From Styela clava (lineage: Eukaryota; Chordata; Ascidiacea; Stolidobranchia; Styelidae), in NCBI RefSeq assembly GCF_964204865.1, contig NC_135252.1:17443383-17507382 (forward strand): DNA of 64,000 nt, written 5' to 3'. Both the position numbers and the translations under genes were made by a program. Positions 22,864 through 33,600 of the stretch are shown here, in pieces. How positions within the stretch are numbered: position 1 is the first letter of the stretch; the number at the start of each line of letters is the position of its first letter. The notes under the pieces are model-generated. The model had not been told where the DNA came from. It saw nothing but the letters and a program-made list of their open reading frames with translations, and did not search any database.

Positions 22864-25800
22864 ATGAATAAAATTCGTTTGGTATTACGAGTCTTGATCC
22901 TGGTTTTTGCGTCAATTTTGTATATCGTCACAGGAGAAAATAATGAAGAAGCGAGTGTTCCAGAAAAGCTTATCCCGACCGTCCGACTCAAATCTGGATA
23001 CGAGAGTGAGTATTATAATGTTGTAATGAACTTGGAATGAAAAACCGGTATTGCGTTTATTATAGTGATTACATTGGGCGACATCCGCTCAATACTTTCG
23101 TTGGTGTATTCCGCGAAAGCATGGGATAATTATGCATCGCATTATGCTAGTAATTAGCACTATCTTAAGAAATTAGCGATCAGTAGCGAAATTGGACAAA
23201 AAAAGTAAAGGTTTTCATTCTCGTCTACGTTGGATCACATGGAATTCTCCTTAGACTATATAACTACTGTATATACACGGATGCACTTAGAGCCTAGCTT
23301 AAAGCAGATGTGTATTATCACATACAAAATGTGGTGCTCCCGAAGTATGTGAACGAAGATGGCGACACAGAAACGTAGTATGTGTACTAAGTTAGGCCAT
23401 AATTTCAGGTACAAAACTACGGGAGTCACTCGGCAAGTTTCCGAACTCGTAATAGAACTAAAATAAAGAAAATTGGAATAAAATTATGGCCTAACCCTAA
23501 CCTGGCACACATACTACGTTTCAGTTTGCGCCATCTTAGTTTACATACTTCGGGAGTACCCAAAACGTTCGTTTTCGTTTTAATATACAATGGAATTTTA
23601 CCTCTACTACTTTAACCTTTTTTACAAAAGTGCCAGTATTAGGTTTCGGAACTGGGAAGTTGGGACATCGTACAACAAATGCAACAAGAAAGGCGATTAA
23701 CATGGGATACAGGTGATTACACATTACATGCAAAGTTTCATCTCAAAGATATGATTTGTTATCTGATATCAAAAAAAAATTCATTCAATCCAGGTTGATC
23801 GACACTGCTAAATCCTATATTGCAATTCCTTCTGTGCCCTCAGAAATGGTTATAGGAAAGCTTATAGAAGATAGTGGAATACCAAGAGAAGAATTTTTTA
23901 TCGTCACAAAAATTTTGCCAGAGTAAGTAATACATTGTTATCTTATCAAGCAGGCGATTGTGACGATTTTTCCAGACTAAGCCGTATATTTATTATGACA
24001 TTTCACTTCATGTAAAGTTAAATTAACGCAGATTTGATAATAAAGTCACATAGTGAGCCGTGAAATTATGTGTGGTTGAGAAAATATCCAAAATTACGAT
24101 GACGTCATATGCGTAAGATATTACCAACGGACTTGAGAGAATCGAATTACGAATATCGTTAAGTATTAAGTATACCACAACTAACTTCAGATATTTCACG
24201 GAAGAAGAGTGCAGAAAAGCAATACAAGAATCTTTGAAGTTTTTGAGAACGTCGTATATTGATCTTGTTTTAATCCATACTCCTGAATATTTTGACGAAA
24301 GCGGAATATCAGATACAGAAGGTGGGATTCGGTTGTCGTATGACACATAATAAAAACGGTGAAAGGAAGGCAATTTTATTTCACAAATTTTTGTTCCGAA
24401 GCATGTATTGAACAAAAGTTGCCGAATTTTAAATTGTCCGAAACCTACCATTTCATGCATAACTCACAGTCACTCCCCTACACCCCTATACAGCGGTAAA
24501 CACCCCTCAATTATGAGGTGTGACACCACACTTTAATTTCTTATCTGATATAATTAATATATTCGTTCCAGTTCAGTTCCATTTAATTTCACTTGCAAAA
24601 TGTTATAAAGTTTGAACGTTCCTAAATTTTGATAGAGCACGGTTAAGACAGTATACTTAAAATGGTTAGTGGAGTTAAAAATTACTTGCTGAGAAATTCA
24701 TTTCCAGAAATTCTACTTTATGAATATTTAACTGTAAATGTAACAACCGCATTATCGGCAATTTAGTCCCATTACGTTGCAGGAACTTACATTGACGGTT
24801 GGAAAAGTTTGGAAATGTTGGTCGATGAAGGAGTTATCCGAAGTATCGGAATCAGTAATTTTTTCAAAGAAGAAATTATCAAGATCCAAGAAATAGCGAA
24901 ACATCCCATATCAGTTTTGCAAAACTGGTTCGACCCGTACTTTCAAGATAGAATGCTAAGAATGGAATGTCAATACATGGGAATTGTTTACATGGGATAT
25001 TCAACACTAGGTGGGGAATTGAGCTATATTATTCGTTAACAAAGAACAAAGTAGTCGTATACTGCAAGATCACCGCATGTTAGCGCTAGTAGTAATATAT
25101 TTTTTGACAATGATCTTTCAATAAAGAATTATTTTAATAATTGCTTTAAAATTCATGCCTTAATTTTCCCCCATTAAGACTTCCGTGCTTTTCTATCGTG
25201 CGTCGCGATAAATATCGTCAAAAATTATTCATTCAGTTGGTTGTCTACCTGTAAAATAACTACTAACAGTCACTCGCACTATGAAACTAAAATATACGCT
25301 CCGCGTAACTTCTATGTTGCATAACAAAACGAGACGTATATAGGCTATGACACTTTGCGCCAATCTCGTTTTAGTCTAATATCCGATTTGGGGCTCTAAT
25401 TCTGATTATTCATAAAGGTGGAGTATGGCTCGAAGATGGAATTAAACCGAATCCAATATTAAATGACGAGGTCATCACGAAAATTGCTGCCGAGCATAAC
25501 CGATCACCAGCTGAAGTAGTTCTCAAGTGGGCTATTAACCAGGAAGTTGTAGTGATACCAGGAAGCACCAAAGAAGAACACCTGTCCAACAACCTTAACA
25601 GGTTTACCCTTACTTCGTTCTATAATTATTCATTGGTGACGTTATTCAAAATATATGTAGGCTACTCTATGGTATATGCATCATAATTCAGTGTACTGCA
25701 GAATATGAAAATATCCCATGACCTTAGGCTTAAACCCTGCCGTTTTGTGATATATGATTTCATGTCACAATTTTTATACGCATATCCTTGGTGTGGATAC

Positions 25801-26374
25801 AAATTTTTTGGTACTCCCGAAGTATGTGAACTAAGATGGCGGACATCGGGACGTAGTATGTGTACCAGGCTAGGGTTAGGCCATAATTTTATTCTGATTT
25901 TTTCATTATTTTAGTTCTATTACGAGTTCGGGGACTAGCCAAGTGACTCCCGTAGTATTTGAACCTGAAATTATGGCCTAACCCTAACCTGGTACACATA
26001 CTACGGGAGTACAAATTTTTCAGCAAATAATATCACTTGCCAGAAAATACTTCAAATACGAGAGAATACATGCTTTAACTTGAATTCATTTGGGTAACGT
26101 AAGGACATAAACTTGGAATTGAAAGTTAATTTCACTTGTTAATTAAATTTATTTGATTATCTTCGATTATCTTTTTAGCCTCAATCTTGAGTTATCGGAA
26201 GAAGAAACTGTTCAAATTGTTTCCCTCGATGGAAAACTGGAACCTCAATATGAAGACGATGTGGACTATACACCTAAATCTCGAGACCCTATTGACTTTG
26301 TTCGCGAGAAAATTACATACTTGCTTTCATTTGTATGGCCTAAAGTTAATACTGATGTAAAAAGTGAATTGTAA
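22864..26374 (+). CDS. Aldo-keto reductase with N-terminal membrane anchor or signal peptide (363 aa)
   Basis: Seven exons: 22864-23005, 23631-23712, 23794-23922, 24191-24321, 24783-25010, 25418-25601, 26179-26374. All introns are GT-AG and the frame stays open to TAA. After a hydrophobic segment (residues 4-22, IRLVLRVLILVFASILYIV) and a short spacer, the (beta/alpha)8 barrel starts at about residue 38 with TVRLKSGYEMPVLGFGTG. The catalytic tetrad of NADPH-dependent carbonyl reductases is complete: D78 and Y83 in LIDTAKSY, K114 in VTKIL, H147 in LIHTP. The spacing is that of the AKR family. Further marks are GVIRSIGISNF and VVVIPGSTKEEHLSNN (cofactor-binding strand). The C-terminal loop is extended and ends in charged residues. 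The family reduces aldehydes and ketones; the substrate cannot be read from sequence. A frame-compatible ATG at 22774 exists, but the 22864 start gives a conventional anchor. Introns 1 and 6 carry related foldback elements. Confidence 0.9.
23336..23557. mobile_element. Foldback MITE with TTAGGGTTAGG-like block, copy A
   Basis: The left end CTCCCGAAGTATGTGAACGA is mirrored by TTACATACTTCGGGAG on the right. It includes TATGGCCTAACCCTAACCTGG and ATTACGAGTTCGG-like central sequence on one strand. It lies in intron 1 of the aldo-keto reductase gene. Confidence 0.65.
25811..26012. mobile_element. Foldback MITE with TTAGGGTTAGG-like block, copy B
   Basis: The left end GTACTCCCGAAGTATGTGAA pairs with the right end TACACATACTACGGGAGTAC. 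A GCTAGGGTTAGGCCATAATTT block near the left end is inverted near the right end (AAATTATGGCCTAACCC). ACAAATTTTT occurs on both sides and may be target duplication or an outer part of the repeat. It lies in intron 6 of the aldo-keto reductase gene. Confidence 0.7.
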
Positions 26375-27639
26375 CACCGGGTATATATATATTAAAAATA
26401 CCACGATTTCACGAAAGCAAAACAAGCAATTTTGTACCTGTTTAAAATCGTGTTTACCAACTGACATTGTTAAAAGAAGGTGTTTTGGATACTATTTTGA
26501 CTATGATTCAATCACTGTGGCAAATTCATGGAATTCCCACTTCTGTAGCTGATGACTAGAGCTGGGCATTTCGAATCGAATATTCGAATCGAATAGTGAA
26601 TTATTCGAATCGGTTTAGAGTAAATTTTCGAATGGCCGCCATCTTGTTTTACTCTTTCCGCCAATGGTCGAGGTAAATTTCTCAATTTATTTTTCATTGA
26701 AGCCATATTTTTTATTTTTTTTTTTTAACACAATTCTGACTTGTGACTCTTTTCTGTATTGAGGTATTGATGAAAACGTGTTTTTTTTATTGTCAGTGAT
26801 GTATTCTATGTTTTCAGTAATTTATGTGTCTGGAGGACCAAAATACTAAGAAATTTACATACAATTTCATACCTTCCAAGTATTCGAGATTCGATTCGAT
26901 TCGAAAAAAATTATTCGATTCGATTCTGAAATCATCAGGTATTCGAAAATGCCCAGCCCTACTGATGACACAAAATAACAATAGTTTCATCATATCATCG
27001 TCATTCATGGGAATGAAAGAGTATTTTATATATCCGATTGAAATTGCACGGAATTAAACATTTCAAAAGATTTTTGACTAGTAGATGGTAGTTTGACTAG
27101 TTTTAGTTGACAGCGCAACAATTTTTTAATGAGATTTAGACGAACAGATCCTGTTGAAGTATATTTAACATTAGGTTATTCTACGATGAGCTAGGTTTGT
27201 AAACCTATTTCTTACTTTTTTCTTTCTTACTTACTTAGTTTCACTAATTTATTTCTAGTGTACTCGAGACAGTGTGTAAGGAAGCAGCCAAGCTAATATA
27301 AACAGTTAATTTACTCTCCTTATAAATAACAAAAATGCCAACAATAACAGCATGATTTAGCTTAAAATTTGTTAAACAATAATAAAAACGGAACATCAAA
27401 AAAATGTGTTTTATGGTAATATATCAAAAGTTTTAGTGCCAATTTGTAGAATCATGTCATTCGACTCAACTTCACGCATTTTACAACTTGTGAAATCTGG
27501 CAACATTTGGCGTGTTAGAAGCAATATGAGTACAGTTGCCATGGCTACGGTCTTTACTCATTATTTGTGATGCAATATTCTGTTGCCGAAGTAACGTAAG
27601 CTGTCTTAGAGAGAATGAAGGTCAATTACATTTCGTAAA
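26375..27639. other. Convergent intergenic region between AKR and CCK-type receptor genes
   Basis: The two flanking genes end towards each other here. It contains one well-delimited hAT-like foldback (26557-26961); the rest is AT-rich 3'-flanking sequence with no supported gene. Confidence 0.5.
26557..26961. mobile_element. hAT-like MITE with perfect 8-bp target duplication
   Basis: The terminal inverted repeats TAGAGCTGGGCATTTCGAAT and ATTCGAAAATGCCCAGCCCT(A) enclose 405 bp made largely of ATTCGATTCGAA-type inverted blocks. CTGATGAC is perfectly duplicated at 26549-26556 and 26962-26969, the 8-bp size expected of hAT elements. No coding capacity. Confidence 0.8.
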
Positions 27640-30600
27640 CTATCTGGTGACTCGTATGCTTTCATCGGATTTTCTTTGGACTCCCGGTATACAGAACAGA
27701 AATGCACGAAGAAATCCAGCTCTGAAACGGCTATTCATGAAGCAGTAGACAAGAGGATTAACACAAGTAGAAACGTAGGACATGAGCTGTAAGAAGGTAG
27801 TCAAGAATTACTACTTACAACCATGAAACACAATGTAACATTTTACCTCATGGGATATATTTAATATTTTACTCGGCGACCAAGTTCACTATACAAATTG
27901 TACAGATTCCCGGCAGTCTGTGAAAGCATTGACCATATTTACAAAGTCAGGTAGATACTCCAACTCTCTGCAAGTACAATAAAACTGCTCACTGTCAGAT
28001 GCAGTATTTTCTAAATGACAGAAATCAAATTAGAATACAATTGTTAGTGCCCATCAGTTTTTTACGTCAGCATTCTAACACCATGAAGTGAACTTATCGA
28101 TTGAGTAAGTTAGAAATTTCCAGGTAGGTTTCTAATCCTTTGGGATTCGCGCCAATTAACTCGATTTTCTGCGTCTAAATTGCGTTAGTTCCAAATGCTT
28201 ACGCAATCAAAACTAATCAAACGAGAAAGGAAAGAGAAAAATGTTATTTCACGCGGTTTGTTTTGTACGGCATTTTCCCAAGACTTGGTGGAAACAATTG
28301 TAAATATTGATGTCTTCGATACTTCTTCTCTGACAAATACCTAAGAGGGCGCTAGTTTATTAAACAAAACGTGCTATTTACGAATGTGAATTTAGTTGAA
28401 CAATGTTGATTTTAGACCGAACAACTTCTAGTTCAATTCATAAAATACGACAGAATCAGAAAAAAAAGTTTGCACAAATAAACAGGAAATGATACACTTC
28501 CTGACACTTTTACGTACCTTCTTTTGAAATGAAATCTAAGATAAGATAGACTCACACTTCTAATATTGAAAAACAAATAATGATAGATACCAATTCAATT
28601 TCAAGATTCTTTTAAAATATTATAATGAAATTTACCTGTATAATTTCTATTATACCGTCCAATTTCTCCATGGCGGTGTATGGATCAAATGCTTTCCAAA
28701 CATTCACAATGAACAGAGGTGTCCAACAAAGAAAGAAAAGAATCTAAAAAGAAATAAATCACGGGTTAATTTTAAACCATTCTAAATTAGTGAAATGTTA
28801 TTCATATTGCAATACTTTAATTTGAAATGACGGAAAAGGTTTTATCATGATTTTTCTAAATTTTAAATAAGGTTTGAAATTAAATACCAAAGAGAATGAC
28901 AAGAGGCATGCGTTCAAAGTTTTCGCAAAAAACAACAACTTCTATTTTCATTAATTTTACAAATACAAATCTAAGTAGCGATTCAATACAGGCTACGTGT
29001 GTTTAATCCTACACCTTAGCGACCTCTAGCTTGGCAAATTACTTTCTGGGTCGATAAAACACAAATAATTTTTTATTCACAACCTAGCTTACACGAACTA
29101 ATCTACTTCTTTATACTTGCCAGTCAATAAAACAGATTTTGTTTACTTTTAACAGTCCAAGTTTAATACAGAGATATTGCAAGATTTCCTGACTGAAATT
29201 TTCAAGGAATGATACCTGGACCACTTGCGTTTTCTCATTGGCAAGATTCTGTTTTAACGTAATAAAAATTGGGTTTCTGAATCGATATAAACAAGTAATT
29301 TGATTGCTAGTGAAGGAAAATCTTCTAAAAGTAACAATACATTCCTAACAACGGTACAAGTTGTTTAACAAGTTTTTAGTCTAGGGTTAAAGCTATATTC
29401 CATTACGCTTGGCATATAAAGCCGCAAACAACGTAAATCATCGCTTATTTAATATTGTTAGAGAATATCGCTACCCAATCGTGTACTGCAACAGATTCAA
29501 TTACATCAAGTCTAGACGGGTAGCCAGTCCGTGCCGCTGGGCGTATCACAGGCCATACAAAAGATTCACAATAATACAATAAAGATTTACATACAAAGAA
29601 AAAGTTTTTGTTGGTATTTTTTTGTTTAATTAACCTTTCACTTCTGATATAATACTTTTATTTATTGGTGTGAATATGAACGAGATATGACAAATTTGAA
29701 TTTTTACTTGCATGCAAGAACAAAAAAGTGATATTAAATGAACTTTCCTAAGTGATTCAAGAGTTGCTGCACACTAACACAAATATATTTCTGTAACGTT
29801 TCTATAGTTCAACTATAGTTGAACTTGGTATGTCTGAGGAAGTCTGACCTTGGTCATATATACGAAACGTTACACCAATATATTTGTGTTAGTGTGCAGC
29901 AAGACTATTGAATCACTTAGGATAGTTATCTTTACTCTTGCTACAAGATTCTTGCATTATGTGCATACCAATCCGCCGGCACAAAAGCATAGAAGAAGGA
30001 TAAGTAGTTAGTCTCGCAGAAACAAAATCATTAAATGAACTTACTACTATAACGATCAACATTCTGACTACACGTTTTTTCGCTGTTAGTCTTTCTGCGT
30101 TACGGAATGATCTAGATTCAGAACGTTCAACGACGTTTTTCCTTCCACTGTTCAGTTGTTTTTTTCTTCCATATGAATGGGACTTTTTGCTCTAAATGAA
30201 TAAAAAACGAAAATTTTATATCTTCGTAAATCTACGTTTTTACTGATTTAAGGCAATTAAAAATACGTTTGGCTCAAATTGACTTGAATTTCAGAGTTGG
30301 AACTTTAATTTGATCAATCAAAAATTAGGAGCGCGGTATCAAATACGCATTGTCGCTGTGTTGACAATTCATAGAAAAATCTATGCTTATCGGTCGATGA
30401 TTACATTTAGTATATTTACTGCAATCATATAGGTAATATAGAATGATCGTACGTATAATTGGCAATTACTTTACTGTATTTATTACGGCATATTCACAGG
30501 TATACATACAGACATTTCGGCTCATATAGGCTCGAGTCGGCAGATATATCTGCATATATATTTATCAACTATGCACGATGCGATGGAAGATGAGGCTCGA

Positions 30601-33600
30601 ATATGAAATATAACAGTATACATTTGAAAGTTATATTTAAACTAAAATATCCGCAAAAAGTGACTTATTTCAATGGAATTACCATTGGGCGTACATATGT
30701 ATTAAAAATCAAGGATTGTGTTGTTTTATTTGCGTTGAAACTTTTGAGTTCGCCTCTACTTTCATTAAGTGTACTAACGAAATAAGCCTCGCCCTTCATC
30801 GCATCGCGCATGGTTGATTAATGTATCTTGCAATCGACCTTCGTGGGCCGAATCGTCTATTCTGAAACGTCTGTAAGTCATTTATACATACCAATGTTCT
30901 AGGCGTGTGAGTGATCACGTTTTCAGTATTTAATAACGTAGTAGTCGTCGTTTCGAAATCATTCGCATCTTTATCAGCTGCAATTGTATCTTCCTCACTT
31001 CGGCTCACCGTCACCAATTTTCTCATTGAATGTCGTATACTACGGAACGAGACGTGAGATCGCTTCGGTGTGATGTACAACCCATCACTCGTGTCATGGT
31101 CGTCTTCCGCCCCACCTGTTTAGAGAGAATGGAGATCCAGAAGTATGTGTACCAATATGAAGATAACTAATTTTGTTCGCCTACTTTACATCAAGTTGTG
31201 TAAAAGGGACTGAAATCTACGGACATGGGGTATGTTCACTTGGCTAACACAGACAGTCCTCAAACTCGTAATAAAACTAAAATAAGGAAAATTGAAATGA
31301 AATCATGGCCTAACCCTAACCTGGTAAACACACCACGGGAGTATCGGGAAACGATGATACCAACTTCGCGGTGGTGGGATTCAGAATTTTAAGAACGGGT
31401 TCTCGTTTGTATCGGACTCACTAACAACGGGTTCTATCATTTCAGAAAAGCATGCTGAATTTATAGCCTTATAAGGAATTATACGTCATGTTTACTAATG
31501 TAGGCATATCACGATGTTATCTACATTAACATGACACTCTTTATTTAAATCTTACACATAGCCAAACGCCAAATATAACACGAGTCGTCAGCTAAGTAAC
31601 GAGTTCGACATTCCAAGCGCGAACGTGTATCGCTTTACCTTTGATAGACTTCGTTTTGATTTGAAATTCTTTCCATATTTTACAACTTATAAGAGTGTAA
31701 GCTCCTGTCATCAAAATACCAGGAATACAGAAAAGAATGACCAGAAGGAAGACATACCTGAATAAAACACAACAATATTAAGCTTGCAATATTATTTGCA
31801 TTCGAGATTGACTTTTTGTTCACCAACTATAGATTCTTCCAACATATTGGTAGTCATTATTATTTAACAACAGAAGATGCTCAATAAAGCACGATGGATT
31901 GACTTGCTATGTAATGATAAATGAAATTTGTTGCCCTCAGTGTTGAAAAAAATAATAATAATTTTTGTACAAATAAAATAGGTCTGGAAGTATATTGTTG
32001 AGAATTATTGTTAATATGGTTTTGTTTCACTTTCCCTTAAAATCTCATAAACAGATTGTTTGGAAAAAAGTGAAATTACCCAGGAGTACGATATTATACT
32101 GAATAACTTTTTCAGCTTCGATTTGTGATCTTTGATTTTTAAGTGCCATTAAGATCATAATTTTATATCATTTTCTAATTGTCGATATTTGATTGCAGTA
32201 ATAATAGAAATGATATGATTTGCAAACTGTTCGAGGTTATTTTATCAAATCGCTGAACTATTTGATTTGATTTGAAGCACACTCACACTCCCTTCCCGCC
32301 ATTTTTTCACCGAGCACAAGTGGAAATACCCGCACCGGAATAACATACTTTATAGTTAGCTTCCTCTGATAGGTAATTAATTAATTTAATAAGTTCAGGC
32401 ATTTTTGGTGGTTAAAATTGATGTATTGTACACAATTTCCCACTTTACATTTGACGTCAGAGTGTATTAGACGTTTCGTCTCGTAAATCAATTCCCGGTG
32501 GAATTCCCGTCAATTTAAAAATATTAATGAACATTGTTTCGAACGTTCCTTATTTACAATCCAAATCACTATCTATGCCCACACGTTATCGACAAAAATT
32601 TAACGTCGAAATGCAACATTAACTTCCTTATAATTAGCGGATCCTTTGACGATATATTTGGTGTTGACATACATTTGAAGGAATGTATTATGTCACAGGC
32701 TGGTTCACGTAACCTCAGGTAGGTTATGTGGCTTCTTCCCCCATCGAGTCTCGGTTTTTGCTGGACTGATAATTCTATTTGTACTTGCGTATATACACGA
32801 TAAAACGTAATTCATTGAATGTATATTAAAAAATTTCTTTCCTAGGATTAATAATGCACCATGTAATCCAAAAAATGAAATTTTCACAGACTTTAGACCA
32901 ACTATTTGGTCTTGAACTATTCTGTAATATTCGGATATCTTTTTATTGATTTATCGTCTTGATATTTATTTTGTTCAAAAAATTAATACCGTACCGACGT
33001 TTCAGTGTGAATGCTACGTACGTGCTAGATGCAAAGCAACGAATATTTTTCAGTGTAGGCTGAAGTAACATAAAAATTATATTTCAACTCCGTTCAGACA
33101 ATCCGTTAAATTACGATAAAATTATTCTTCCGATCGTGTATTTCATGATTTAGTTTTTATTAGTTTATGCTATATCGCGCTTGGGAAGACTGAATAATGT
33201 TTAAAATATCAAGTAGTTTTCAAACGTGGCAATTTAACTCTAACAAATAAATTCGGGGGGTACAAACGACATCAACTTACCAGGCCTGTCTTGCAGTAGA
33301 CGATGGAAATAACAATCTACACGCAATCGAGCATCTTCCAAAATCAATAAGTGGAATATACCGCAGGTCACTTAAAATAAAGTAAGGTAGACTCAGGAGG
33401 AAACTGAGCAGCCAAATAGCGACGATCACCTTGAACAAAGAATATATGATCAATGATACACCCGTAGTTTAGGTTAGGTCATAATTTTATTCCGATTTTA
33501 CTTATTTTAGTTCATATTACGAGTTCGGGGACTGTCTGTGTTAGACAAGTGGATATCCCCCTTGCTCATAGGTTTCAGTCCCTATACACAACTTGATGTA

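Noticed and set aside
27895-27966. Extra coding exon in the receptor gene (minus strand, ELEYLPDFVNMVNAFTD…)
   Set aside because: The frame does not match the phase-0 junction between exons 8 and 9, and joining 28636 directly to 27786 gives an uninterrupted TM7.
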